Part shown: positions 46,029 to 55,564 of the stretch, in pieces
How positions within the stretch are numbered: position 1 is the stretch's first letter
Layout of the letters: every line of letters begins with the position of its first letter
Source of the DNA: JAGTVG01 sp965365275
GTDB taxonomy: Bacteria > Bacteroidota > Bacteroidia > Cytophagales > Cyclobacteriaceae
Direction: 5' to 3'
DNA: 64,000 bases
NCBI GenBank assembly: GCA_965365275.1
Contig: CBDUBA010000003.1
Span: 53,202-117,201 of the forward strand
Program-made: the position numbers and the translations under genes
Notes under the pieces: model-generated
Database searches by the model: none
What the model saw: the letters and a program-made list of their open reading frames with translations, nothing else
What the model was told of the DNA's origin: nothing

Positions 46029-47741
46029 TTATCCTTCAGATTTGATAATACCCAGGTCCCGGTGTTCGGTATTTTTTATATAATACATCTTCTCTACATT
46101 ACTTGCCTCCGCTTTCTTGATAAAGATCTCCGCTGCATTCCTGTACTCATCATCCCGCATGGCATCATTGATCACTAAATAACCCATAATTATATTTCCG
46201 GCCATTTCAACCAGCCTCCTGGCATGAAAATCCAGGTATTCCTCATCTTTTTCTTCAATAATGCGTGTAGCCACTTTTTCATATTGTTTGGTCATATGAA
46301 TAAGCCTTTTCTTCATGAACTCAAGTTCGGGTTTATAATCACGTTGTTCATATTCCCTGATCTGGTTCAGATATCCGCCTGTTGTAACGCCCCTGATGGC
46401 AGCGACTACCTGCAACTGTGATGTTCCCTCATAAATAGAAGTAATCCTTGCATCACGATATATCCTTTCAACAGGAAAATCCTTCATAAATCCGGTTCCT
46501 CCATGTATCTGTATGGCATCATAGGCAATTTCATTACAATATTCACTTGATACCAGTTTCAGAAGTGGTGTATAGATATCGGAAAGCCGCTGATATTGTT
46601 TCATTTCTTTTCTTTCCTCAGGCTCAAGTGCCCTTTCGGCACTTATATGTCCGTATGTTTTATATATGTCCACGAAACGGGCTGTTTCATATAACAGGGA
46701 ACGGATCACAAATAATTTTGTCTTTGCCTTGGAAAGCATTTCATAAACAGCAGGGAATTGAATGATAGGCTTGCCAAACTGGCTTCTTTCCATGGCATAT
46801 TTGTAAGCCTCACGGTAGGCTGCCTCCGCTATTCCAACCGACTGCGCTCCTATTCCAAGACGGGCAGCATTCATAAGGCTCATAACATATTTAATAAGCC
46901 CCATTTTCCTGTCACCTACCAACTTGGCAGGTGCATTCTTAAAGACCAATTCGCAGGTCGGAGAACCCTTGATCCCCAATTTGTTTTCAAGCCTTCTTAT
47001 CGTCACAGCTTTATGCGTGCGATCGTAGACAAACAGGGATAATCCTCTTGCGTCGTGGGTGTCTTCTTCAGACCTGGCCAGAACCAGTGAAATATCAGCA
47101 TCTCCATTGGTAATAAACCTTTTTACTCCATTGAGTAACCAGGTATCCTTTTCAGCATCATAGGTGGCCTTAAACTGAACCGATTGCAGGTCTGAACCAG
47201 CATCAGGTTCTGTAAGGTCCATTGCGCCCGTGGCTCCATTGAGGGCAAACTGTGGTAAGAACTCCTCCTTAAGCTCAGCTGTACCAAACTCATTAATGGT
47301 TTCTGCGCAATCCTGCAGGCCCCAGATGTTTGCAAACCCAGCATCAGCCCTGGACACGATCTCAGCGGCCATTACATAAGGTATCGTGGAAAAATTAAGC
47401 CCTCCATATTTTCTGGGCAGAGACATACCAACCAGTCCGGCCTGCTTGAGCGCCTCGTAGTTTTCCTGTGTCCCCCTGGCATACTGCACTTCATTATCCA
47501 CTATTTTTGGTCCTTCCCTGTCAACATCTTCGGCATTCGGAGCGACAATATTCCCGGAAATATCTCCGACAATTTCAAGAACTTTTTCATAACCATCTAT
47601 GGCATCCTCAAAGTCAATGGGTGCATAATCATAGGTATCTTTCTCTGTGAAGTCTTTCTCTTTCAGACGGATGATCTTCTGCATATCCGGATGTGTGAGA
47701 TGAAATTTAAGATGCTTATTGTCCGTAAAAAAGTTTGCCAT
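46029..47741 (-). CDS. acyl-CoA dehydrogenase family protein
   Basis: A 570-residue flavoenzyme of the acyl-CoA dehydrogenase superfamily. The FAD/substrate motif LTEPDAGSDLQSV is present, then FITNGDAD and ERSQFGKPI. The catalytic base Glu is expected in IYEGTSQLQ, which is present, as is IHGGTGFMKDFPVERIYRDARIT. It is longer than the usual 380 residues because of N- and C-terminal extensions that form a known long subgroup. The electron acceptor pair EtfB/EtfA is encoded just upstream in the same operon (20-base gap). The chain length of the substrate is not evident. Confidence 0.93.
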   Translation of the reverse strand: MANFFTDNKHLKFHLTHPDMQKIIRLKEKDFTEKDTYDYAPIDFEDAIDGYEKVLEIVGDISGNIVAPNAEDVDREGPKIVDNEVQYARGTQENYEALKQAGLVGMSLPRKYGGLNFSTIPYVMAAEIVSRADAGFANIWGLQDCAETINEFGTAELKEEFLPQFALNGATGAMDLTEPDAGSDLQSVQFKATYDAEKDTWLLNGVKRFITNGDADISLVLARSEEDTHDARGLSLFVYDRTHKAVTIRRLENKLGIKGSPTCELVFKNAPAKLVGDRKMGLIKYVMSLMNAARLGIGAQSVGIAEAAYREAYKYAMERSQFGKPIIQFPAVYEMLSKAKTKLFVIRSLLYETARFVDIYKTYGHISAERALEPEERKEMKQYQRLSDIYTPLLKLVSSEYCNEIAYDAIQIHGGTGFMKDFPVERIYRDARITSIYEGTSQLQVVAAIRGVTTGGYLNQIREYEQRDYKPELEFMKKRLIHMTKQYEKVATRIIEEKDEEYLDFHARRLVEMAGNIIMGYLVINDAMRDDEYRNAAEIFIKKAEASNVEKMYYIKNTEHRDLGIIKSEG

Positions 47742-47761
47742 TATTTAATCTTTTAGAAATT

Positions 47762-48781
47762 CTATTTCGTGTTTTTCTTGTAGTATTTGATCATTTTGGG
47801 AAGCACAGTACCGATATCGCCAATGATGGCATAATCAGCTATCTGGTTGATCGGTGCTTCAGGATCTTTATTAATTGATATGATCATGGCCGACTGATCC
47901 ATCCCTGCCCTGTGCTGTACAGCACCAGAAATACCACAGGCGATATATAATTTTGGCCTGACCGTAACACCGGTCTGTCCGATCTGTCGTTCATGTGTGA
48001 TATACCCGGCATCCACGGCAGCCCTCGAACCACCCACTTCACCACCCAGGACATCTGCCAGCTCAAACAGTAGGTCAAAATTCTCTTTGGATCCCACGCC
48101 GTATCCACCGGAAATAATGATCTGTGAATTTTTTATGTTTATTTTACTTTTTTCTATATGCCGTTCAATTATTCTGACTACAAAATCCTCTTCCCTGACA
48201 TACTTTTCAACTTCAAGATCCGTGCGCTTGCCCTTATAGGACATGGACTTGATTTCTTTTTTCATCACCCCTTCCCTGACAGTCGCCATTTGTGGCCTGG
48301 TTTCAGGATTGATGATGGTGGCGATGATATTCCCTCCGAAAGCAGGCCTGATCTGGAAAAGAAGGTCTTTATAAGTCTTCTTTTTCTTTTTATCTTCGTG
48401 CTCCCCTATTTCAAGACTGGTGCAATCGGCGGTCAGTCCACATTTCAGGGCCGAAGCAATCCTTGGTGCAAGGTCACGCCCGATGGAAGTAGCACCAAAC
48501 AAGGCGATCTCAGGTTTGATTTCTCCTAACAATTTGCTAACGATGGATGCATGGGGTAAGGTCTGGTAGGGATAAAGGCGGGGATCATCAGCTACATATA
48601 CATTGTCCACCCCAAAAGGGTAAACCTGTTGTTCAATACCTTTAAGATCTTTGCCAATAACAACAGCATCCAGCTGTACGTTCAGAAGATCGGCCAATGA
48701 TCTGCCTTTTGTCAGCAGTTCCAGACTTACATCGACAATGTTGCCGTCTTCTATTTCACAATATACTATTACATTATTCAC
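47762..48781 (-). CDS. etfA: electron transfer flavoprotein subunit alpha
   Basis: A 339-residue FixB/EtfA protein carrying the FAD and half of the AMP/electron-transfer interface. The C-terminal FAD domain shows GGYGVGSKENFDLLFELADVLG, VGGSRAAVDAGY and GQTGVTVRPKLYIACGISG (ETF alpha signature), ending with ISINKDPEAPINQIADYAIIGD. It accepts electrons from the downstream acyl-CoA dehydrogenase and passes them to ETF-quinone oxidoreductase. It lies 30 bases after etfB. Confidence 0.96.
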   Translation of the reverse strand: MNNVIVYCEIEDGNIVDVSLELLTKGRSLADLLNVQLDAVVIGKDLKGIEQQVYPFGVDNVYVADDPRLYPYQTLPHASIVSKLLGEIKPEIALFGATSIGRDLAPRIASALKCGLTADCTSLEIGEHEDKKKKKTYKDLLFQIRPAFGGNIIATIINPETRPQMATVREGVMKKEIKSMSYKGKRTDLEVEKYVREEDFVVRIIERHIEKSKINIKNSQIIISGGYGVGSKENFDLLFELADVLGGEVGGSRAAVDAGYITHERQIGQTGVTVRPKLYIACGISGAVQHRAGMDQSAMIISINKDPEAPINQIADYAIIGDIGTVLPKMIKYYKKNTK

Positions 48782-48811
48782 TTTAATATAATTTATCTCG
48801 ACATTAAAAAA

Positions 48812-49687
48812 TTAACCAATGGTGTGATTTTCGATAAGTTCTTTCATAAGATCATCCATTTCCGCATCTGTATCACCCAATACCTTTGCTTCTTTGGCAG
48901 TGAACACCACATTAAACACTTTCTTTACCTTAGTTGGTGATCCGGACAGGCCCAGGTACGTTTCATCAGCGTTTAAATCATCTACTGACCATTCCCGGAT
49001 GTCCAGGTAAGGTCTGTCTTCACTAAGTTGAATATAATCTTCTGTATCCTGCTGCCTTTCCGTCCAGGTTTTGGCGTGCTTATATTTCAATAGATATTTC
49101 GCATTTCTAGCCCTACAATCCGGAGCTGAACCATGAACTGTTATAAGCAAGGGCATCGGGCATTCAACGGTTTCAACACCTCGTTCAAGTCTTCTTTTGA
49201 TGGTTATTTTACCCTTTTCAATCTTTTCGATCTCTTCCGCATAGGTAATCTGAGGTATATCGATCTTCTCCGCTACCTGCGGGCCTACCTGTGCTGTATC
49301 TCCATCAATAGCCTGGCGGCCGCACATAATAAGATCGAAGGGCATAAGTTTTTTGGCTGCCAGTGATATGGCATAGGATGTTGCCAAAGTATCAGATCCG
49401 GCAAATTTCTTGTCGGTGATGAGGTATCCGTCATCAGCACCCCGGAAAAGACCTTCCCTGATAATATCTGCCGCCCTTCCCGGACCCATCGTAAGCAAAG
49501 TTACAGTTGATCCCGGATAACGGTCTTTCAAACGTAAGGCCTGTTCAAGGGCATTCAGATCTTCCGGATTGAAGATGGCAGGCAATGCTGCCCTGTTAAC
49601 AGTACCATTTGCCTTCATCGCATCCTTCCCAACATTACGTGTATCGGGCACCTGTTTGGCCAGCACAATGATTTTATATCCTTTCAT
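48812..49687 (-). CDS. etfB: electron transfer flavoprotein subunit beta
   Basis: A 291-residue FixA/EtfB protein. Family marks are the N-terminal KIIVLAKQVPDT, DLNALEQALRLKD, GPGRAADIIREGLFRGAD, and the AMP-site CGRQAIDGDTAQVGPQVAE. It is about 30-40 residues longer than E. coli-type proteins. It leads the etfB-etfA-acyl-CoA dehydrogenase operon and has a -7 box 71 bases upstream. Confidence 0.95.
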   Translation of the reverse strand: MKGYKIIVLAKQVPDTRNVGKDAMKANGTVNRAALPAIFNPEDLNALEQALRLKDRYPGSTVTLLTMGPGRAADIIREGLFRGADDGYLITDKKFAGSDTLATSYAISLAAKKLMPFDLIMCGRQAIDGDTAQVGPQVAEKIDIPQITYAEEIEKIEKGKITIKRRLERGVETVECPMPLLITVHGSAPDCRARNAKYLLKYKHAKTWTERQQDTEDYIQLSEDRPYLDIREWSVDDLNADETYLGLSGSPTKVKKVFNVVFTAKEAKVLGDTDAEMDDLMKELIENHTIG

Positions 49688-49757
49688 TAGATAAAATTTT
49701 AAATATGATTATCTCATGTAATTGTCAAATAAGATTTGAATTCTCGCTAAGATCGGG

Positions 49758-49765
49758 CAAAAATA
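49758..49765 (-). promoter_or_regulatory. -7 box of the etf operon
   Basis: TATTTTTG on the minus strand matches TAnnTTTG, 71 bases before the etfB ATG. No -33 element was found at the usual distance. Confidence 0.35.
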
Positions 49766-49871
49766 CTATTTTAAAAACATCATATTGAGAAATCAAAAAT
49801 GAATTGCATATAGAAATTTTAAAAATGCAAACAAATAAAGTTGTTAAAGACCGGATAAAAAATGATAAATA

Positions 49872-51803
49872 TCAGGTGTTGTTTTCTCCGGCAGGATGAA
49901 GAAATCCATGCTCGTCATAATACAATTCCTCCGTATCGAGCATGAGCCGAATAACTATTATCCAATCCTCCTGCTCTAATTCAGGTACTTCCTGAAGGAG
50001 GTTTTGAAGGGTCTTACTTTCCTGCCGGACCATTTTAAAGATCTTATCCCGGATCCTGGAATCGTATTCCATTCTATTGGATGGCTTGGATTTTTCTAAG
50101 CAGTAATCGCAAATGCCACAATCACGTGCCGATAATTCACCAAAATAATGCTGGATCATTACCGAACGGCATGTTGTATGCCATGTAGCATATTCTATGA
50201 CGGCCTCCGCCTTTTCCATATCGATCCGCCTCCGTTCCTGCAGGTATTTTACATTCAGGGGCAATTTACTGGCATCATATCGGGAGGTCGTAAAGGTGAT
50301 CTGGGGAGAATCTTTTCTTTTGTCATAATAGATCACGTTCTGGTTGTGCAGGCCGTTCAATTTTCTTTCAACTTCTGCCTGACCAACCCTGAGATAAATG
50401 GCTATTTTCTTTTCGGAGATAATATGAAAATTGCTGTATAATTCACCCCCATATATCCTGAGGAGTGCTTTGATCACAGGTTCATAGGATTCATTGGCAA
50501 CCTCGTATTTATACAATTCCATATGATCGAGCAGAATTTTTACTTTTGAGGGATGATAAAAACTTTCCGCCAACTGTATAAATCCCTGTTCCTCTAACTT
50601 TTTAAGTGCATGGAACGTCTCCAGATAATCGAGATTGTAGGCATTGACAAATTCAGAAATATCAAAATCATAACTTATCAACAAACTGCTTCCCACTGCG
50701 ATCTTATAAAAATTGGCCAGGGATTGATAAACTTTTTTTAGGGTTTCAGGAGTTGGCGAGGATATTTTTATCCGGTTCAGCAGATCATCCTTATCCTGCT
50801 TATGATATAATTGAACAGCGTATGATCTGATACCATCCCGTCCAGCCCGTCCGGCTTCCTGATAATATGATTCCAGGTTATCAGGAAGGTCAAGATGAAC
50901 GACAACCCTGACATCCGGTTTATTTATTCCCATCCCAAAAGCATTCGTCGCTACTATGATCCGGTATGAATTATTCATCCAGGCTTCCTGTTTCAGGTTT
51001 CTTTCGTTATGGGATAGCCCTGCATGGTAAAAATCGGCGCTAACCCCATATCGTATAAGAAATTCAGCGATCTGTTTTGCGCTTTTTCTTGTCCGCACAT
51101 ACACAATCCCCTGTCCCCTGACTTTCTCAAGAATTTCGATAAGCTTGGCCTCCTTGTCTTCCACCTCCCTCACAAAATATGAGAGATTTGGTCGTGCAAA
51201 AGACTGCACGAAGACCTTATAGCCTGCTTTCAATTCAAGTTTGGCAATAATGTCATTGGTTACATCTTTTGTAGCCGTTGCCGTTAGCGCAATTACGGGC
51301 GCATTCTGAGCATACTTTTTGAATTCATTGATTTCCAGGTAAGAAGGTCTGAAATCGTATCCCCATTGTGAGATACAATGGGCTTCATCAATAGCCAGCA
51401 AAGAAATATTCATTTTTTTTGTCCTCTCCAGGAAAAGTTCAGACTTCAGTCTTTCAGGCGAGACATAAAGAAACTGTAATTGCCCATGCGAGGCATTGTC
51501 CAGAGTAACATCAATTTCCTCGTTGGACATGCCTGAATAAACCGCTGCGGCCCTTACCCCTTTCTGCCTGAGTTGCTCCACCTGGTCTTTCATAAGGGCA
51601 ATTATTGGCGTTACGACAATACATATACCATCCATACACAGAGCAGGTACCTGAAAACACAAAGATTTACCCCCACCTGTAGGCATAATGGCCAGGGTAT
51701 CCTTATTCTTCAGAACATTGGATATTATTTCAGCCTGAAGGGGCCTGAAATCGGAATAACCCCAGATGCTGGAAAGCGCTTCAAATGGACTTGTAAATTT
51801 CAA
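49872..51803 (-). CDS. recQ: ATP-dependent DNA helicase RecQ
   Basis: A 643-residue superfamily 2 3'-5' helicase for recombination and fork repair. Motif 0/I is FRPLQAEII and MPTGGGKSLC (40-49). Motif II is AIDEAHCISQWGYDFRPSYL, followed by VIALTATAT and QEAGRAGRDG (motif VI). The zinc part of the RQC region has four Cys in CRS...CGICDYC. The C-terminal winged helix is short and no HRDC domain is evident, as in the shorter RecQ type of Bacteroidota. It lies 184 bases before etfB on the same strand and is divergent from the next gene. Confidence 0.93.
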   Translation of the reverse strand: MKFTSPFEALSSIWGYSDFRPLQAEIISNVLKNKDTLAIMPTGGGKSLCFQVPALCMDGICIVVTPIIALMKDQVEQLRQKGVRAAAVYSGMSNEEIDVTLDNASHGQLQFLYVSPERLKSELFLERTKKMNISLLAIDEAHCISQWGYDFRPSYLEINEFKKYAQNAPVIALTATATKDVTNDIIAKLELKAGYKVFVQSFARPNLSYFVREVEDKEAKLIEILEKVRGQGIVYVRTRKSAKQIAEFLIRYGVSADFYHAGLSHNERNLKQEAWMNNSYRIIVATNAFGMGINKPDVRVVVHLDLPDNLESYYQEAGRAGRDGIRSYAVQLYHKQDKDDLLNRIKISSPTPETLKKVYQSLANFYKIAVGSSLLISYDFDISEFVNAYNLDYLETFHALKKLEEQGFIQLAESFYHPSKVKILLDHMELYKYEVANESYEPVIKALLRIYGGELYSNFHIISEKKIAIYLRVGQAEVERKLNGLHNQNVIYYDKRKDSPQITFTTSRYDASKLPLNVKYLQERRRIDMEKAEAVIEYATWHTTCRSVMIQHYFGELSARDCGICDYCLEKSKPSNRMEYDSRIRDKIFKMVRQESKTLQNLLQEVPELEQEDWIIVIRLMLDTEELYYDEHGFLHPAGENNT

Positions 51804-51886
51804 GGAATATTAATTGAATGGGTAAGATAAAATTTTGCTTTGATAAATACAATTTGGCAAAATTTTCGCTTCTCATAATTAGAAAG

Positions 51887-51894
51887 TACTTTTG
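51887..51894 (+). promoter_or_regulatory. -7 box predicting a leaderless mRNA
   Basis: TACTTTTG at 51887-51894 matches TAnnTTTG. Since start sites in this class lie about 5-7 bases downstream, transcription would begin at or next to the ATG at 51901. A TTTTCG about 19 bases upstream may stand in for -33. Confidence 0.45.
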
Positions 51895-51900
51895 TGATGT

Positions 51901-53133
51901 ATGAAGAGGGTTTTATTCATTATATTCAGTATTCTGTTCATTGTTTATCAGGGTATCGCGCAGGAATCGATCGTTCTGAAGGGAGAGATCCTTAACTCAG
52001 ATAATCAGACCGCTGTGAGTTTCGCCCATGTGGGACTATGTAAGAAGGCTATTGGAACAGTTTCCAATGAAGATGGGGTATTTGAGTTTAAAGTCGCCCC
52101 TTACCTGATCAATGATACCCTCTGCATCTCAGCCATAGGATTTATTACCTACAAGGAAGTAATCAGTAACTTGATGGATAATGACTTCTTAAATATAGAA
52201 TTGGAACCAATGACAAGTGTTTTGCAGGAAGTCATCATTTCTGATAATAAAATTACAGGTCGACGCGTGGTGGAGAAAGCCATCTCCAGAATTTACAAGA
52301 ACTATCCTTTAAAGCCATTTATTCTCGAGGGTTATTATCGGGATTACATGAAGAGAAATAACGATTATGAAGCCTTTCTGGAAGGAGCCATCACTGTCCA
52401 GGATATGGGCTACAGGAAACCTGACGATAAGACCAGGGTTCGTGTAAACCAGCTGAGGTTTCAGGAAAATTATCAGGAAAACTATGAGAAATATCTTCAC
52501 AAAGATGAAAATGACACCCTGAAAGAGGTTATGGCCGGGGTTTCAACAGAGTTTTTTGCCAATGAATTCTACAATATGAGATATCATAACCCGGTAAGGA
52601 ACCAATATGAGATTCTGCCATTTGTTGGAGTATTTCATAATTTCCATGAAAGCAATTATGAATTTGACATCGCTTATTATACTTATGTTGACGAGGAGGA
52701 GGTTTATGTAGTGCGATTTAAGCCGAAGGCAGAATATAACTACCTGCATATCAATGTAAAAGGTGAGATCTTCATCCGGGTCAGGGACCATGGCATATTG
52801 AAATTTCATTATTCTTTCTATGTCCGGGATTTTACAAAGGACAGAAAAGTATATGAACTGAATATGGAATACAGGGATTACGAGGATAAATTGTTTCTGA
52901 AATATATTTCTTATGTCAATTTTTTTAAAATTTATCTTGGCTATGAAATCGGGGAAATCAGCAAATACAGGGAATTTTTCGTGACGGACATTCATTATCC
53001 TGATTTTGAAGCCATTACTAAAGAGGAAAGTATTGACAGCACCATTCCTTTGCATCAATTAGGTATAGATGAAGATCCGGATTTCTGGAATAATTATAAT
53101 TTAATTCTTCAACGAACGCCTGTGATAGATTAA
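51901..53133 (+). CDS. secreted protein with carboxypeptidase-regulatory-like domain
   Basis: A 410-residue exported protein. The signal peptide ends near YQGIAQ (about 21). It is followed by a CarboxypepD_reg-like domain (KGEILNSDNQTAVSFAHVGL to GFITYKEV, about 28-95) of the kind used in TonB-dependent and surface proteins. The rest, starting with VVEKAISRIYKNYP and containing EGYYRDYMK, is a beta-rich region seen in many Bacteroidota proteins of unknown role. It ends without a T9SS domain. The promoter implies a leaderless transcript. It sits between recQ and the glycogen gene and has no clear partner. Confidence 0.78.
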   Translation: MKRVLFIIFSILFIVYQGIAQESIVLKGEILNSDNQTAVSFAHVGLCKKAIGTVSNEDGVFEFKVAPYLINDTLCISAIGFITYKEVISNLMDNDFLNIELEPMTSVLQEVIISDNKITGRRVVEKAISRIYKNYPLKPFILEGYYRDYMKRNNDYEAFLEGAITVQDMGYRKPDDKTRVRVNQLRFQENYQENYEKYLHKDENDTLKEVMAGVSTEFFANEFYNMRYHNPVRNQYEILPFVGVFHNFHESNYEFDIAYYTYVDEEEVYVVRFKPKAEYNYLHINVKGEIFIRVRDHGILKFHYSFYVRDFTKDRKVYELNMEYRDYEDKLFLKYISYVNFFKIYLGYEIGEISKYREFFVTDIHYPDFEAITKEESIDSTIPLHQLGIDEDPDFWNNYNLILQRTPVID

Positions 53134-53261
53134 ATTTACAGGGTTTTAGTTTACCTCAACATATTACCGCCTGCAAACTGTTAATAGTTTCCTGCGGCAA
53201 GGCAATTTATTTACAGTGATTAAGAATTTTAAAAGCAGCCTGAAACTGCAAGTCAGAAAAA

Positions 53262-55316
53262 ATGAGCAGTGATATACATCCCGGGAAAAGTTATCCTCTA
53301 GGCGCTCAAGCCTATGATCATGGCGTAAATTTCTCGGTTTTTACCAGAAATGCAGCATATATTGAACTATTGCTATTTGACCATGTTGATCAGGCGGAAC
53401 CGACCCGGGTCATCAGATTGGATCCGGATCTGCACAGGACATTTTATTACTGGCATGTTTTTGTAGAAGGACTTTTACCCGGACAGATTTATGCATTCCG
53501 TGTCTATTCTTCAAAATCAACGGAAATATGGAATCAGTTCGATTCAAGAAAGATATTGTCCGATCCGTACGCAAAGGCCATAGTGAGTCCGAAAAACTAT
53601 TCGAGGCAGGCTGCCATTGATCCGGGTGACAATTGTGCACAGGCGATGAAAGGCGTGGTTACCCCACAGGACAATTATGATTGGGAAGGGGATGAACCAC
53701 TGAATATCCCGTATTCGGAATCTATCATCTATGAACTGCATGTTAAAGGTTTTACCAAACATGAATCCTCCGGTGTAACACCCGAAAAACGGGGAACCTA
53801 TGCAGGGCTAGTTGAGAAAATCCCGTATCTGAAACAACTCGGAATTACGGCTGTGGAATTAATGCCTGTATACCAGTTCGATGAGCAGGATGCCCAGGGA
53901 GATCTGACCAACTACTGGGGTTATTCCCCCATAAATTTCTTTTCTGTTCATAATGGCTACGGATATGAAAAGGATCCCCTGAAATTAATCCATGAATTCA
54001 AGGACATGGTTAAGGCCTTCCACAAGGCCGGTATTGAGGTTATATTGGATGTAGTCTTTAACCATACCGCAGAAGCTGGAAAAAACGGACCTGTATTTAA
54101 CCTGAAGGGCTTTGGTAATGATTCTTATTACTTATTAAAGTCGAACGGAGAATACAGGGATTACACCGGATGCGGAAATACGCTCAATGCAAATCATTCC
54201 ATCCTTAGGCGGATGATCAGGCATAGCCTTCGATATTGGGCGGAAGAGATGCATATTGACGGCTTCAGGTTTGACCTTGCCTCGGTATTATCCCGGGATG
54301 AATATGGTGTACCGCTGAAAAATCCTCCGGTTCTATGGGAGATTGAATCAGTCCCCTCACTGGCACATGTTAAATTGATTGCAGAAGCATGGGATGCCGG
54401 AGGATTATATCAGGTTGGTTCTTTCATAGGAGAGAAATGGGCAGAATGGAACGGACAATACCGTGACGATGTACGAAAATTTGTAAAAGGGGAAAAAGGA
54501 ATTGTTAAAAAACTTGCATCCAGGATCCTTGGCAGTCCTGATATCTATCCTGATCCTGACAGGGAACCCAACCGAAGCATTAATTTTATCACCTGCCATG
54601 ATGGATTTACAATGAATGACCTCGTATCATACAATGAAAAGCATAACGATGCCAACCTCGAGGATGGTAAGGATGGTTCTTCATTTAATGATAGCTGGAA
54701 TTGTGGGGTTGAAGGCCTCACGGAAAATCAGGATATTGAATCCTTGCGCTTAAAACAAATTAAAAATTTCTTTACGATTCTTTTCATATCCCAGGGAACT
54801 CCGATGCTGTCCATGGGTGATGAGATCAGGCGGACACAATTAGGAAACAACAATGCCTATTGCCAGGATAATAAAATCAGCTGGATGGACTGGAACCTGC
54901 TGGTACCCAATAGTGACCTTCATGCTTTTGTAAGAAACCTGATCGCGTTTGTCAAAGAAAAGGAAATTTTTAAACTTGAAAAAATACTGACTACCAAGAA
55001 GGTTATTGGTGAACCTCATATGATGTGGCATGGAACCAAACCATACCATCCTGACTGGCAGGATTATTCCAGGAGTCTTGCTTTCAGCCTGACATATCCT
55101 GACTATAATGAATTTCTGTATGTAATAATGAACTCCTATTGGAAAGATCTCACTTTTGAATTGCCAAAACTCAAGGAATCAAGGAAATGGTTTCCCCTCA
55201 TCGACACACAGAAATCCTATCCTCTGGATTTCTCAGACCTCAAAAGTCCACAGGGATTAAAGAAAAACCTGTATAAGGCAGCGCCAAGATCAGTTGTTGT
55301 TTTCTGGGGAAAATAA
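53262..55316 (+). CDS. glgX: glycogen debranching enzyme (GlgX-like)
   Basis: A 684-residue GH13 subfamily 11 isoamylase/GlgX-type enzyme that cleaves alpha-1,6 branches of glycogen or limit dextrin. An N-terminal CBM48 (about 10-120) precedes the (beta/alpha)8 domain. GH13 region I is VILDVVFNHTAE, region II GFRFDLAS with the nucleophile Asp near 337, region III LIAEAWDAGG with the acid Glu near 373, and region IV TCHDG near 445. All are intact. The TreS-Mak gene follows 248 bases downstream, so the two probably serve glycogen/trehalose turnover. It starts at ATG 53262. Confidence 0.93.
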   Translation: MSSDIHPGKSYPLGAQAYDHGVNFSVFTRNAAYIELLLFDHVDQAEPTRVIRLDPDLHRTFYYWHVFVEGLLPGQIYAFRVYSSKSTEIWNQFDSRKILSDPYAKAIVSPKNYSRQAAIDPGDNCAQAMKGVVTPQDNYDWEGDEPLNIPYSESIIYELHVKGFTKHESSGVTPEKRGTYAGLVEKIPYLKQLGITAVELMPVYQFDEQDAQGDLTNYWGYSPINFFSVHNGYGYEKDPLKLIHEFKDMVKAFHKAGIEVILDVVFNHTAEAGKNGPVFNLKGFGNDSYYLLKSNGEYRDYTGCGNTLNANHSILRRMIRHSLRYWAEEMHIDGFRFDLASVLSRDEYGVPLKNPPVLWEIESVPSLAHVKLIAEAWDAGGLYQVGSFIGEKWAEWNGQYRDDVRKFVKGEKGIVKKLASRILGSPDIYPDPDREPNRSINFITCHDGFTMNDLVSYNEKHNDANLEDGKDGSSFNDSWNCGVEGLTENQDIESLRLKQIKNFFTILFISQGTPMLSMGDEIRRTQLGNNNAYCQDNKISWMDWNLLVPNSDLHAFVRNLIAFVKEKEIFKLEKILTTKKVIGEPHMMWHGTKPYHPDWQDYSRSLAFSLTYPDYNEFLYVIMNSYWKDLTFELPKLKESRKWFPLIDTQKSYPLDFSDLKSPQGLKKNLYKAAPRSVVVFWGK

Positions 55317-55564
55317 TAAAGCATTATTTCATTTCTATTTTATTTTAGCCATAAAAAATGCATTTGTCGCATTATTCAATTTATTTAAATTTAATTTTAG
55401 CAAATAGACATTAAATAATTATAAATTTTGCAATTGGTTAAATTGCGATTGAAGGATTTTATTCGGATAATTGCGAATTACAGCTTAAAGCGTTGAGTAT
55501 TAATTTAGGAATATAAATATTTTTTGATTATTTTGCACTATAAACAGAACTGGATTCATTGATA

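Noticed and set aside
48158..48529. 123-residue reading frame opposite etfA
   Set aside because: It is an antisense shadow of a conserved flavoprotein gene.
52543..53058. 171-residue reading frame opposite the secreted protein gene
   Set aside because: It is an antisense shadow with no recognisable features.
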